DNA from: Blastocatellia bacterium
Lineage (GTDB): Bacteria; Acidobacteriota; Blastocatellia; UBA7656; JADIYM01
Length of the DNA stretch: 64,000 nucleotides
Direction: 5' to 3'
NCBI GenBank assembly: GCA_016705245.1
Contig: JADIYM010000003.1
Location: 420,148 to 484,147 of the forward strand
Numbering within the stretch: the stretch's first letter is position 1; each line of letters opens with the position of its first letter. The position numbers and the translations under genes are program-made. A model generated the notes under the pieces. The model saw nothing but the letters and a program-made list of their open reading frames with translations. It made no database searches and had not been told where the DNA came from. Below are positions 27,986-36,755 of this stretch, in pieces.

Positions 27986-28262
27986 TCAGTCCCAAAGATA
28001 ACGTGCGTCGCAGGCGACACCGTGCTCGTCGAGTAGTGAGACGAACTCCTCGTCGTAGGACACGCGCCGGTGGTGCTCCTTCTGTGCCGCGATGTAACGG
28101 CGCACGGCGGGCAATTCCGATCTTCCCACGGAGAACCCTCCGTATCCGTCCTGCCAGCTGAAGTCCCTCGAGACCGCCTCGTGGCGTTTCAGCCACGTCG
28201 TTCGCTCGATGCTTCGTCGGGAACACGATGTGCAGGTAGACCTCGATCAGTGTCCGTGCCAT
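27986..28262 (-). pseudogene. IS200/REP-associated (Y1) transposase remnant, internally deleted
   Basis: The N-terminus MARTLIEVYLHIVFPTKHR is the start of a Y1/RAYT-type transposase. The C-terminus, in another frame, reads WLKRHEAVSRDFSWQDGYG, VRRYIAAQKEHHRRVSY and CDARYLWD before the stop at 27986. About 60-70 central residues, including the HUH metal-binding motif, are missing and a frameshift joins the ends, so it is inactive. Full-length relatives are about 150 residues; this copy has about 92 codons. It lies inside inverted repeats and inverted tandem arrays, the sort of palindromes RAYT enzymes act on. Confidence 0.88.
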
Positions 28263-28327
28263 GGGCCTTGCTCTCTTGGCCCATGATCGAAATCCGCACG
28301 GCCTGAGTTGCTTCCCACTCGCAACAA

Positions 28328-28437
28328 GGCGACCGCCCGGCGGTCGCGCGTGGCTGGCGGCATGCGGGTCGCGCGCAGGCTCGCTGCACTCGCCCCCGCG
28401 CGACCCACGGCTATTTCATCGACCGCTCCGCGGTCGC
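28328..28437. repeat. Right inverted repeat flanking transposase remnant
   Basis: Counterpart of 27869-27984. The outer 60 bases (28378-28437), from ggctcgctgcactcgccc to tccgcggtcgc, match the left arm in reverse complement with a few changes. Together the arms frame the transposase remnant as a unit of about 570 bases. 28263-28327 shows no gene. Confidence 0.8.
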
Positions 28438-28511
28438 GGAATTAACGCTCCACGATCGTGGAATTAACGCTCCGCGGTCGCGAATTACCGCTCCGCGGTC
28501 GCGGAATTCAC
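28425..28511. repeat. Short tandem array, inverted relative to 27611
   Basis: Four units of 21-22 bases beginning gctccgcggtcgcggaatt. The reverse complement shares about 17 bases (aattccgcgaccgcgga) with the 23-base units on the other side of the remnant. One unit carries compensating changes (ccacgatcgtgg) that keep its palindrome, which suggests the structure is conserved, not the exact sequence. Confidence 0.85.
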
Positions 28512-28518
28512 GCTCCGC

Positions 28519-28582
28519 TGTGTGCTTTGTGACTCCGTGCTCTCTGTGCGGCTACGCCTTCGTGCGGTCCCTAGCTACCGGG
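28519..28582. repeat. Family B repeat, single arm (copy 2)
   Basis: Matches the right arm and flank of copy 1 (gtgactccgtgctctctgtg, then ggctacgccttc and ggtccctagctaccgg). The left arm is absent. It abuts the tandem array and reaches the end of the nucleotidyltransferase gene. Confidence 0.75.
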
Positions 28583-29359
28583 TCAGCCGCACGCAGCCAT
28601 TCTCACGTCGATCAGGAATCGGTCGATCTCGGCGATATTGGGCGCCGCGTCCGGCAACGACGATCGCTCGTATGCACGCAGCATCTCGGCTTCCAGCATC
28701 GAGATCTTCTGGGCGTGTCGCTCGACTTCGTCACGCCCCATGGTCGTGCCATCGCCGGATCGCTTTCGCTCAATGAGGTCGGCAATCCCATCGACGTTGC
28801 GATCCGCGGCGAGCCGGGTCACGTTGCACTCCACCTCTCCAGTCGACATCAAGTGGATTCCCGTCAGAAGCACGCGATAGACATAGAGCAGCGTCTTTAC
28901 CCGCTTCGGCTCCTCGGACGTGAACGCCTTCCATCGTCCGCGGACGAAGCCACGATAGTGATGATAAAGCGTCCGGTTCACGAATCCGTGAGCGAGCGAG
29001 CGGAGTTGCTCGAACTCGGGCCGGGCGACGACGACGTGCGGTGACGTGATCTGTTCGAGGACGTAGCCGTTTTTTGCCACGAGCAACCGCAGGTACTTGC
29101 CGATGTCGTGCGAAAGCAGGTCGATCCGCATGCCGTCGACCGTATCGTCACGGTCGTGCGACTCGCGCGGCGGACGAAGCGAGATTACGGACTCGAGAGG
29201 AAGAACGTGGGCCCCCCGAATGTCCACGTCGCTCTCCGACGACGGAAATCCATAGAGGTGCGCGCCGCTGACTACGGCAAACAATGGAAGTGCTGGGCCG
29301 AGATCCGAGACGAGAGACGCCAGCCACGGAGCGTCTAGTGCGGCCGCATTCCTGCTCAT
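28583..29359 (-). CDS. Predicted nucleotidyltransferase (COG3541/YcgL-like)
   Basis: A 258-residue protein starting at ATG 29359 with GGAG 8 bases upstream. The N-terminal nucleotidyltransferase signature is VVSGAHLYGFPSSESDVDIRG, with the DVD metal-binding pair. The C-terminal half is helical with HYRGFVRGRWKAF and YVYRVLLTGIHLM. The family is predicted to transfer a nucleotide to an unknown target. It is a stand-alone gene between two family B repeats, next to the transposase remnant, so it may be accessory. No partner antitoxin is visible. Confidence 0.85.
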   Translation of the reverse strand: MSRNAAALDAPWLASLVSDLGPALPLFAVVSGAHLYGFPSSESDVDIRGAHVLPLESVISLRPPRESHDRDDTVDGMRIDLLSHDIGKYLRLLVAKNGYVLEQITSPHVVVARPEFEQLRSLAHGFVNRTLYHHYRGFVRGRWKAFTSEEPKRVKTLLYVYRVLLTGIHLMSTGEVECNVTRLAADRNVDGIADLIERKRSGDGTTMGRDEVERHAQKISMLEAEMLRAYERSSLPDAAPNIAEIDRFLIDVRMAACG

Positions 29360-29505
29360 TGACAACTCCAGCCCATGGCGTCGACCACGCCGTTCGGCGC
29401 CAGGGCACGGAAAATTCGGTTTACGTTCTGGAGAGCGGCATGAGCATACGCCTGGGGGAGTGGCCGCTCAAGCTCGCAGGATTGCGAGACGACTCGCCTC
29501 CGCGG

Positions 29506-29586
29506 CTCCGTGACTCCGTGTCTCTGTGTGCGCAGCTCTTCAGAGCGCTTCGCACACAGAGACACGGAGTCACGGAGTCACGGAGA
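29506..29586. repeat. Palindromic intergenic repeat, family B (copy 3)
   Basis: Arms 29506-29534 and 29547-29577 (gcttcgcacacagagacacg and its complement) enclose a loop of about 12 bases. It lies just downstream of the purQ stop and could end the purine transcript. Confidence 0.85.
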
Positions 29587-29593
29587 GGACCCC

Positions 29594-30301
29594 TTATGAC
29601 GCCTTCGCCAGCTCCGCCAGGGCCGCCGCAAGCGACGTGAAGATACCTCGACCGTCCGCGGAGCCCAGTGCATCCTCGCTCGCTCTCTCGGGGTGCGGCA
29701 TCATGCCGAGCACGTTGCCGCGGTCGTTGATGATTCCGGCGATGTTGTTACGCGAGCCGTTCGGGTTTGAGTCCGGCGTTGGCTCGCCCTTCGCATCGAC
29801 GTACCGGAACAGCACCTGTCCCTCGCCCTCGAGCCTCTCGAGCGTCTCGTCGTCGCAAAAGTAGTTCCCGTCGCCGTGCGCGATCGGAATCGACAGCACC
29901 TGGCCCTTCTCGTAGTCGCGCGTGAACATCGTGTCGGACCGTTCGACACGCAGGTTCACATGCCGGCATGCAAATGCGAGGCTTGCATTGCGCAGCAGCG
30001 CGCCCGGCAGCAAACCCGACTCGCAGAGGATCTGAAATCCGTTGCAGATCCCGAGCACGATTCCGCCGTGATCCGCGAACTTCACGACCGAGCGCATTAT
30101 CGGTGAAAGACTCGCGATAGCCCCCGTGCGCAGGTAGTCGCCGTACGAGAACCCGCCCGGCAGGACGATGCAGTCGTACCCGTCGAGATCCGAATCGCGG
30201 TGCCAGATGAAGTCGACCGGCTGGCCAATCACCTTGCTGATGACGTGGTAGGCATCGTGGTCGCAGTTCGACCCCGGAAAGACGACGACTCCGAACTTCA
30301 T
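29594..30301 (-). CDS. purQ: Phosphoribosylformylglycinamidine synthase, glutaminase subunit
   Basis: A 235-residue class I amidotransferase that releases ammonia from glutamine for PurL. The nucleophile is Cys in VLGICNGFQIL and the His/Glu pair is in MMPHPERASED. The start MKFGVVVFPGSNCDHDA is typical. Its ATG overlaps the purS stop by 4 bases. Together with PurS and the distant PurL it forms the three-subunit FGAM synthase. Confidence 0.97.
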   Translation of the reverse strand: MKFGVVVFPGSNCDHDAYHVISKVIGQPVDFIWHRDSDLDGYDCIVLPGGFSYGDYLRTGAIASLSPIMRSVVKFADHGGIVLGICNGFQILCESGLLPGALLRNASLAFACRHVNLRVERSDTMFTRDYEKGQVLSIPIAHGDGNYFCDDETLERLEGEGQVLFRYVDAKGEPTPDSNPNGSRNNIAGIINDRGNVLGMMPHPERASEDALGSADGRGIFTSLAAALAELAKAS

Positions 30302-30543
30302 TCGTGAATCTCCACTCGATAGTCTTCGATGACGGGATTCGACAGGATCTCGCGCGCTATGCGATCGAGCTCGGCGAGCGCCGCCGCCGGCGCGAGTGAC
30401 TCGGCCACTTCGATCTCGAAGTACTTGCCCTGCCGCACCGCGGCGATCGCGTTCGAACCGTTCGTCTCGATCGCGTGATGGATGGCCTTGCCCTGCGGGT
30501 CCAGCACCCCGCGCTTCAACGTCACATAGACTTCGGCTTTCAT
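30298..30543 (-). CDS. purS: Phosphoribosylformylglycinamidine synthase, PurS subunit
   Basis: An 81-residue small subunit needed to assemble PurL and PurQ. Typical features are the start MKAEVYVTLKRGVLDPQGKA, the central VRQGKYFEIEV and the end SNPVIEDYRVEI. It lies 15 bases after purB and overlaps purQ by 4 bases, giving a purB-purS-purQ order. Confidence 0.96.
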   Translation of the reverse strand: MKAEVYVTLKRGVLDPQGKAIHHAIETNGSNAIAAVRQGKYFEIEVAESLAPAAALAELDRIAREILSNPVIEDYRVEIHE

Positions 30544-30558
30544 AGACCTCTCGTTGGC

Positions 30559-31881
30559 TCAGGCCGTCGCCGGACCAAGCACTCGCTCAAAGATTCGATC
30601 CACGTTTCGGAGTTGCGTCCCCAGGTCGAAGACGCGTTCGAGTTCCCCGACCGACATGTGTGCCCCGATTGCCGGGTCCTCGAGCACAAGCTCTCGGAAC
30701 TCACGGTCCTCGTCCCACACTCGCATCGCCTGCGGCTGCACCAGGGCGTAGGCATCCTCGCGGCTCACACCCTTTCGCGTGAGCTCGAGCAGAACCTGTC
30801 CGCTGAAGATCACGCCCCGAAGCGCGTTCAGGTTCTCGCGCATGCGCTCCGGGAACACCACGAGTCCATCGACGAGCCACGTCGTCTTTGCCAGCAGATA
30901 GTCGGTCAGGATGCACGAGTCCGGCAGGATGACGCGCTCCACCGACGAATGCGAAATGTCGCGCTCGTGCCAGAGCGCGTTGTTCTCGATCGCCGGCACG
31001 ACGTTGCCGCGGACGACGCGGGCGAGTCCGCAGATCTGTTCGCAGACGACCGGGTTGCGCTTGTGCGGCATTGCAGACGAGCCCTTCTGTCCCTTGCCAA
31101 ACGGCTCCTGCGCCTCGCGCACCTCGGTCCGCTGCAGGTGCCGCACCTCGAGCGCGATCTTCTCGAGCGTCGAACAGAGCACGGCGAGCGCGGAAACGAA
31201 CTCGGCATACCGATCGCGCTGCACGACCTGCGTCGAAATCGGCGCGAAGCCCAGGCCGAGCCGCTGGCAGACACGCTCCTCCACCTCGGGGTCGAGATGG
31301 GCGAAAGTGCCGACCGCGCCGCTGATCTTCCCGACGCTGACAGCCGCAACCGCGCGGCCGAGGCGCTCGATAGCCCGCTCGACCTCCGCGTAATAGAGAA
31401 GCAGCACGAGGCCGAACGTCGTCGGCTCGGCGTGCACGCCGTGCGTGCGCCCGATCATTGCGGTGTCCTTGTGTTCCACCGCCCGGCGCCGCAGCGCATC
31501 GGCAAGTTCCCGGCACCGTGCGAGCAGGCGCTCGCCCGATGCCTTGAGCAGGAGTCCGTTTGCCGTGTCGACGACGTCCGACGAAGTCAGGCCGTAGTGC
31601 ACGAACCGCGCCGACTCGCCGACGCGCTCGGCGACGGCCGTCGTGAAGGCGATGACGTCGTGTCGCGTCACGCGCTCGATCTCGTTCACGCGAGCGACGA
31701 AGGCCTCGTCGACCGGTGACGCGGACGTCCGTTCGCGAATCGTAGCCGCGTCGGACGCCGGGATCGTCCCCATTTCGGCGTGCACGTCGCAGACCGCGAC
31801 TTCGACGTCGAGCCACGCCTGAAAGCGCGCGACGTCGGACCAGATGGCGCCCATTTCGGGCAGTGTGTAGCGTTCGATCAT
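30559..31881 (-). CDS. purB: Adenylosuccinate lyase
   Basis: A 440-residue enzyme of the fumarase/aspartase superfamily. It acts twice in purine synthesis: it removes fumarate from SAICAR and from adenylosuccinate. Visible are MIERYTLPEMGAIWSD at the start, TSSDVVDTANGLLLK, GRTHGVHAEPTTFG with the catalytic His, and the signature GSSAMPHKRNPVVCEQI. Normal length and intact. It lies 31 bases after the MBL gene and 15 before purS. Confidence 0.97.
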   Translation of the reverse strand: MIERYTLPEMGAIWSDVARFQAWLDVEVAVCDVHAEMGTIPASDAATIRERTSASPVDEAFVARVNEIERVTRHDVIAFTTAVAERVGESARFVHYGLTSSDVVDTANGLLLKASGERLLARCRELADALRRRAVEHKDTAMIGRTHGVHAEPTTFGLVLLLYYAEVERAIERLGRAVAAVSVGKISGAVGTFAHLDPEVEERVCQRLGLGFAPISTQVVQRDRYAEFVSALAVLCSTLEKIALEVRHLQRTEVREAQEPFGKGQKGSSAMPHKRNPVVCEQICGLARVVRGNVVPAIENNALWHERDISHSSVERVILPDSCILTDYLLAKTTWLVDGLVVFPERMRENLNALRGVIFSGQVLLELTRKGVSREDAYALVQPQAMRVWDEDREFRELVLEDPAIGAHMSVGELERVFDLGTQLRNVDRIFERVLGPATA

Positions 31882-31912
31882 CTCGTTACGGTTCGGCGCG
31901 ACTCGGCGCCCG

Positions 31913-32707
31913 TTACAGGTTCATCCACGGACTCAGTCCGTCCGGATCGGCGATGCCCACGCGCCGCTCGGCGTCGAACGAAAAGAGTGGCCCGCGCTGG
32001 TCGAGCGCCTGCAGCGCCGCGAGCCTTGCGACCTCAGGGTGGTTCGTGTTCTTCGACAGGTGGGCGAGCACGACGTGCCGGGCCCGGCCGTCGAATTCTT
32101 CCGCGAGAAACGTGGCCACGTGGTCGTTCGAGAGGTGGCCGTGCTTCGAGAGTACGCGCTGCTTGAGCGACCAAGGGTAATGCGGACAGATCTTCAGCAT
32201 CTCGACGTCGTGGTTCGACTCGAGAATGAGCACGTCGGCGCCCCGCACACGGTCGCACACTAGCTGCGTGATGTATCCGAGATCCGTCACGAGCGCGACC
32301 TTCGTTCCGTTCGCCTCAATCGTGATGGCGAAGGAATCGACCGCATCGTGCGGCACCGTGAACGGATGGAAGTCGATCGCGCCGATCTGGAACGACTCGC
32401 TCGATCGGACTTCGGCAAACCGCATCTTCGACTCGAATCGGCCGAACTGGCATGCTTCGCGCGTTGCCGCGGTCGTGTATACCGGCACATCATGGCTGCG
32501 GGCAAAAACGGACACCCCGCGTGCGTGATCGCCGTGCTCGTGGGTCACGATGATGCCGTCGATCGACGACGGGTCGATTCCCGCTTCGGTCAGCCTCCGG
32601 GCCGTCTCGCGCGCCGACAGTCCCACATCCACCAGCACGCGAGTGTCTCCGGACTCGATGTAGAGCACGTTGCCCGAACTCCCCGACCCGATGATCCGGA
32701 CGCGCAT
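31913..32707 (-). CDS. MBL-fold metallo-hydrolase (YycJ/WalJ-like)
   Basis: A 264-residue metallo-beta-lactamase-fold enzyme. The start MRVRIIGSGSSGNVLYIES and the zinc motif VTHEHGDHARG are diagnostic; later ligands appear in LILESNHD and LSNDHVATFL. Members related to YycJ/WalJ are DNA exonucleases linked to repair or cell-wall control (family knowledge; the exact role here is not shown). It sits between the M16 peptidase (8-base gap) and purB in one operon. Confidence 0.9.
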   Translation of the reverse strand: MRVRIIGSGSSGNVLYIESGDTRVLVDVGLSARETARRLTEAGIDPSSIDGIIVTHEHGDHARGVSVFARSHDVPVYTTAATREACQFGRFESKMRFAEVRSSESFQIGAIDFHPFTVPHDAVDSFAITIEANGTKVALVTDLGYITQLVCDRVRGADVLILESNHDVEMLKICPHYPWSLKQRVLSKHGHLSNDHVATFLAEEFDGRARHVVLAHLSKNTNHPEVARLAALQALDQRGPLFSFDAERRVGIADPDGLSPWMNL

Positions 32708-32715
32708 CTCGCTCC

Positions 32716-33975
32716 TCAGCAGGCGAGCATCTGGCGGTCGAGGTCGATGCCCTCGATGTCGCCCAATGCGGCCAACGCAAAGGCGTCGGCGTGGAAGATG
32801 TCGTTAGCCACGCGCGTGACGTCGTCGCACGTGACCGCATCGATGGCCTTCAGGACCTCGTCGACTGGAATCTGCCGGCCAAAGACCATCTCGTGACGCG
32901 CCAGCCGCGACATTCGATTGAACGTCGACTCGAGCGACAGAACCGTCGCAACCTTGTATTGCTCCTTTGCGAACCGGAGCTCATCCTCGGTGGGGCCGTC
33001 GCGCTTGATGGCGCCGACCTCCTCCATGATTAGCTCAACTACCTCCGGCAGGTTCTCGGGAGAAGCTCCAGCGCCGATGGCGTGAACGCCAGTATCCAGA
33101 AACGCATCGACCGACGAGTAGATTCCGTACACGAGCCCGCGCTCCTCGCGAATGCGCTGGAAGAGCCGCGAGCTCATGCCATCGCCGAGAATCGCGCTCA
33201 TCAGATTCGCCGCGTAGCGGTCCGGCGAGGTCACGACCGGACACGGCGTGCCGAGGACGAGGTGCGCCTGCTCGAGCTCAGGCTTCGAGCGAAGGACGAA
33301 AGCCGGCGCCGTCCGCGGCGCGGTCAGGTCGGCCGCGACCTGATGCTGCGCGAGCCGTCCGAGTGCCGGGGCGAACGCAGCCACCACCGCCTCGTGATCG
33401 AGGTTGCCGGCAGCTGCGACGATCATTCCGTCCGCGCGGTAGCGGCCGGCGTGATAGTCGACGAGGTCGTCGCGCCGCAGGCTCGCGACCGTGTCGAGTG
33501 TGCCCGCGACGGGCCGTCCGAAAGCGTGGTCCGGCCAGAAGTGCTCGGCGAAGATGTCGTGCATGAGCTCGTCCGGCGTGTCCTCGACCATCTTGATCTC
33601 TTCGAGGATGACCTGACGCTCACGCTCGATCTCGTCGACGAGAAACGCGGGGTCGGTCAGCATGTCGGCGATGAGGTCGATTGCCTGTCCGAGTTGCTCA
33701 TCGAGCACGCGCGTATAGACGCACGTCGTTTCCTGACCGGTCGAGGCGTTGAGGTTGCCGCCCTGGCGATCGCCTTCGATTGCGATCTCCTTGGCCGTCC
33801 GGCGCGATGTCCCTTTGAAGATCGCGTGTTCGATGAAGTGCGAGATGCCGTTCAGAGCCGCGGGCTCGTGGCGCGAACCGGTCTCGATCCACACGCCGAC
33901 ACTCGCGGACCGGACGTGCGGCATTCGTTCGGTGACGATGCGGACTCCGTTGTCGAGGCGAGTTGCTTGGATCAT
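32716..33975 (-). CDS. M16-family zinc peptidase (processing-peptidase-like)
   Basis: A 419-residue pitrilysin-type peptidase. The inverted zinc motif HFIEHAIFKGT (HxxEH) lies near residues 46-56 and the downstream Glu is in the ETTCVYTRVLDEQ to EIERERQVILEEI region. The C-terminal half (YGIYSSVDAFLDTG and following) is the inactive paired domain. The start is ATG 33975. Single-gene M16 proteins of this size resemble bacterial homologues of mitochondrial processing peptidase. It is first in the operon leading to purB-S-Q. Confidence 0.95.
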   Translation of the reverse strand: MIQATRLDNGVRIVTERMPHVRSASVGVWIETGSRHEPAALNGISHFIEHAIFKGTSRRTAKEIAIEGDRQGGNLNASTGQETTCVYTRVLDEQLGQAIDLIADMLTDPAFLVDEIERERQVILEEIKMVEDTPDELMHDIFAEHFWPDHAFGRPVAGTLDTVASLRRDDLVDYHAGRYRADGMIVAAAGNLDHEAVVAAFAPALGRLAQHQVAADLTAPRTAPAFVLRSKPELEQAHLVLGTPCPVVTSPDRYAANLMSAILGDGMSSRLFQRIREERGLVYGIYSSVDAFLDTGVHAIGAGASPENLPEVVELIMEEVGAIKRDGPTEDELRFAKEQYKVATVLSLESTFNRMSRLARHEMVFGRQIPVDEVLKAIDAVTCDDVTRVANDIFHADAFALAALGDIEGIDLDRQMLAC

Positions 33976-34100
33976 GTTACGAACAACTCAGCGCACCGTT
34001 CGGCGCCGAACTGGTGACCGTAGCACGCGCCGTCAGCGCCCGACAAGCCTTCTGGGCTCCCGGTAGTGGGTCAGTCTGACTTCGTCTCGCGTCGACTCGG

Positions 34101-34173
34101 TCCTTTGCGAGAAACTCTTCGAGCCGTCGAAGAAGTTCTCGCAAAGGCGCAGAGGAAGACGCAAAGACGCAAG
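34101..34173. repeat. Palindromic intergenic repeat, family A (copy 4)
   Basis: A compact copy whose arms (34101-34123 and 34127-34153, cctttgcgagaaactcttcg and complement) are separated only by agccg-type bases. An extra right tail reads gacgcaaagacgcaag, as in copy 3. It lies between divergent genes. Confidence 0.8.
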
Positions 34174-34245
34174 GTAAGCAGTGAGCCTGCACCATGTTCA
34201 GGATGCGAGTTGGACCGTCTTGACTCGGGCCGGTATTCTCCGACG

Positions 34246-35097
34246 ATGGGAAGCGAGGAAGAGGATCGGATTGCGAACGCGTGGGGCTCCTCGGCCCCGT
34301 ACTGGGAGAAATACCGCGATCGGTTGCGCCAGATGTACGCGCCGCTCACCGATGCGCTTCTCGAGGCGGCATCGATCGCGCCGGGCCAGAGAGTGCTCGA
34401 CGTCGCTGGCGGGGCTGGCGAGCCATCACTCGCCATTGCGGATCGCGTCGGCTCGGATGGGTGCGTCGTCACCACCGACGTTGCCGGAGCGATGGTCGCC
34501 GCCACGGGTCGTGAAGCACAGCGTGCCGGGATCGCGAATCTTCGGTGCGCGGTGTGTTCGGCGCTCGCGCTGCCGTTTCGTGACGGCTCGTTCGACCGGA
34601 GCGTCTGTCGACTTGGAGCGATGTTTTTTCGTGACATCCTGTCGGCCGCTGGCGAAATGTCGCGCGTCACGCGACCGGGTGGTCGTGTGGCTTATGTCGT
34701 CTGGAGCGGGCCGGATCGCACCCCGTTCATCAGCGTCGCGACGGAGGTCCTCGCGCGATTCGTCGCTCCCGATCCCGAACCGCCGGATGCGCTCAATGCC
34801 TGGCGATTCGCGGAGCGCGGCGTCCTCGCGGGCCACCTGCGTGATGCCGGACTCGTCGACGTCTCCGAGACGCCGCTGGCATTCGACATCGCGCTCCCCA
34901 TCGACTTCGACGCATTCTGGAAAATGCGCATCGAGCTGTCCGATACACTTCGCGAGAAGGTGGGTCGACTCGACGAAGCCGTCGCCGCGTCGCTCGACGA
35001 TGCCGTCCGGGAGGCGACGCGATCGTTTTTCCGTTCGGGTACCATGCGCTTTCCCTCCGAGGCGCTCGTCGTCGCGGGATCAACGGCCTCGCACTGA
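34246..35097 (+). CDS. SAM-dependent methyltransferase (class I)
   Basis: A 283-residue protein. I chose ATG 34246 (MGSEEEDRIANAWGSSAPYW) because the longer frame runs through repeat A4. Motif I is VLDVAGGAGEPSL, motif II is VVTTDVAGAMV, and the RVTRPGGRVAYVVW region follows. It is similar in layout to UbiE/menaquinone-type and small-molecule methyltransferases; the substrate is unknown. It lies 29 bases before folD. Confidence 0.88.
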   Translation: MGSEEEDRIANAWGSSAPYWEKYRDRLRQMYAPLTDALLEAASIAPGQRVLDVAGGAGEPSLAIADRVGSDGCVVTTDVAGAMVAATGREAQRAGIANLRCAVCSALALPFRDGSFDRSVCRLGAMFFRDILSAAGEMSRVTRPGGRVAYVVWSGPDRTPFISVATEVLARFVAPDPEPPDALNAWRFAERGVLAGHLRDAGLVDVSETPLAFDIALPIDFDAFWKMRIELSDTLREKVGRLDEAVAASLDDAVREATRSFFRSGTMRFPSEALVVAGSTASH

Positions 35098-35126
35098 CTT
35101 CAACAACAACTCAGGAGACTTCTCGA

Positions 35127-36047
35127 ATGGCAGAGCTGCTCGATGGAAAGCGCATCGCGGACGAGATCCTCAGCGAAGTCCGGAACGACGTTATCGGCAC
35201 GGATGACGCGGGGAGGCGGCCGCCTGGACTTGCCGTCGTACTCGTCGGCGGCGACCCGGCGTCGATTGTCTACGTCGGACTCAAGGTGAAGAAGTGCGCC
35301 GAGCTCGGATTCCACTCGGAGCGGCACAACCTGCCCGAATCCACGACGACGGCCGAGCTCCTCGCGCTCATAGCGAAACTCAACGCCGATCACGCCATCG
35401 ACGGCATCCTCGTCCAGCTCCCGCTCCCGAAGCACATCGCCGAGCAGGAAGTCCTAGACGCGATCGAACCGCATAAGGACGTAGACGGCTTTCATCCGAT
35501 CAATGTCGGTCTGCTCTACCTCGGCCAGGAGAAGCGGGCGTTGACGCCGTGCACACCCAGCGGAGTGATCGAATTGCTCGAGCGTTCGAACATCCCGATT
35601 TCGGGCACGCGCACCGTCGTGATCGGCCGCTCGACGATCGTCGGCAAGCCGATGGCGGCGCTGCTGATCAATCGCAGTGCCACCGTCACCGTCTGCCACT
35701 CGCGCACGGTGGACCTTCCGGCGGTATGTCGAGAGGCCGACCTCCTGATCGCGGCGATCGGGAAGCCCGGCTACGTCACCGATGAATTCATCAAGCCAGG
35801 AGCGACGGTCATCGACGTCGGCATCAATCCCGTCACGGATCCCGCGATGGCGCGCGAGTTCTTCGGCGACGACGAAAAGCGCTTCGCGGCCATCGCGAAT
35901 CGCGGACAGACGCTCGTTGGCGACGTTCACCCGCGGCTCGCCGCGACCGTTGCCGGACGGATCACACCCGTCCCCGGCGGCGTTGGTCCGCTCACGATCG
36001 CGATGTTGCTCAAGAACACCCTGAAGGCCTATCGGCTCGCGATGTGA
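35127..36047 (+). CDS. folD: Methylenetetrahydrofolate dehydrogenase/cyclohydrolase
   Basis: A 306-residue bifunctional enzyme that interconverts 5,10-methylene- and 10-formyl-THF, supplying one-carbon units to purine synthesis. Hallmarks are VLVGGDPASIVYVGLKVKKC with the catalytic Tyr and Lys, GILVQLPLPKHI, DVDGFHPINVG, the Rossmann GRSTIVGKPMAALL, and PVPGGVGPLTIAML at the end. Start ATG 35127 after AGGAGA. Coding is intact and of normal length. Confidence 0.97.
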   Translation: MAELLDGKRIADEILSEVRNDVIGTDDAGRRPPGLAVVLVGGDPASIVYVGLKVKKCAELGFHSERHNLPESTTTAELLALIAKLNADHAIDGILVQLPLPKHIAEQEVLDAIEPHKDVDGFHPINVGLLYLGQEKRALTPCTPSGVIELLERSNIPISGTRTVVIGRSTIVGKPMAALLINRSATVTVCHSRTVDLPAVCREADLLIAAIGKPGYVTDEFIKPGATVIDVGINPVTDPAMAREFFGDDEKRFAAIANRGQTLVGDVHPRLAATVAGRITPVPGGVGPLTIAMLLKNTLKAYRLAM

Positions 36048-36072
36048 CAATGCCATCCCGGAACCTGACGAA

Positions 36073-36687
36073 ATGCTGACGGTTGGACTGACAGGCGGCA
36101 TAGCAGTGGGAAAGAGCACGGTGATGCAGACGTTCGCCGAACTCGGCGCGGTGTGCTTCGACGCCGATGCGATTGCAAGGTCGGTTGTCGAACCAGGTCG
36201 GCCCGCGCTCGCGGCCGTCGTCGAGGCGTTCGGGAGTCGCGTCCTTTCGCCGGACGGCTCGCTTGATCGAGCCTCGCTCGGCGAGATCGTCTTCGGCAGT
36301 CCCGAGCGTCGGCGCGAGCTCGAGGCGATTCTGCATCCACCAATCATCGCCGAGCAGGACCGGTTGATTGCGGAGGTTCGAGCGACAAGGCCGGATGCCA
36401 TCGTCATCGTCGACGCCGCGCTCATGATCGAGTCCGGGGGCTACAGGCGTTTCGACGTCCTGGTCGTCGTGCACTGCGCGCCGGAAGTTCAGCGCCAGCG
36501 CCTGATGGCGCGCAATGGCATAACCTCTGAAGAAGCGGATCGACGGATAGCTGTGCAGATGCCTCAAGAGGAGAAGCTCAAATACGCCTCGGTCTCTATC
36601 GACACAACCGGGACCCTCGACGACACCCGACGCCGCACCGAGGCCGCTTGGGAAGAGCTCTGCCTCCTGTCGCGCGAGCGCCAGTAA
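36073..36687 (+). CDS. coaE: Dephospho-CoA kinase
   Basis: A 204-residue kinase catalysing the last step of coenzyme A synthesis. The P-loop is GLTGGIAVGKSTV and the substrate motif is CFDADAIARSV. LIAEVRATRPDAIVIVDAALM and VVHCAPEVQRQRLMARNG follow. It lies 25 bases after folD. The previous step (coaD) is encoded at 44952, where the frame contains a stop codon. Confidence 0.96.
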   Translation: MLTVGLTGGIAVGKSTVMQTFAELGAVCFDADAIARSVVEPGRPALAAVVEAFGSRVLSPDGSLDRASLGEIVFGSPERRRELEAILHPPIIAEQDRLIAEVRATRPDAIVIVDAALMIESGGYRRFDVLVVVHCAPEVQRQRLMARNGITSEEADRRIAVQMPQEEKLKYASVSIDTTGTLDDTRRRTEAAWEELCLLSRERQ

Positions 36688-36755
36688 GCGGTACAGACGC
36701 GACCTGCGCGCTGAACTAAACCGCTGCACGGTAGGTAGCGGGCGGCGGGGAACGG

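Noticed and set aside
27611..28020. CRISPR array, or coding repeat protein (minus-strand open frames with DRSAVAE repeats)
   Set aside because: There are no spacers between units and no cas genes. The 23-base period shifts the frame every unit, so the open frames are an effect of repeated GC-rich sequence without stops.
27986..28262. Active IS200-type transposase gene
   Set aside because: The HUH region is deleted and the two halves lie in different frames, so only a remnant remains.
28583..29359. Toxin of a nucleotidyltransferase (MNT/HEPN-type) toxin-antitoxin pair
   Set aside because: The protein is too long, matches COG3541-type layout better, and no HEPN partner gene is adjacent.
34066..34245. 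N-terminal extension of the methyltransferase
   Set aside because: The extra frame runs through palindrome A4 and encodes repeat-derived residues (AKAQRKTQRRK). The methyltransferase pattern begins after ATG 34246.
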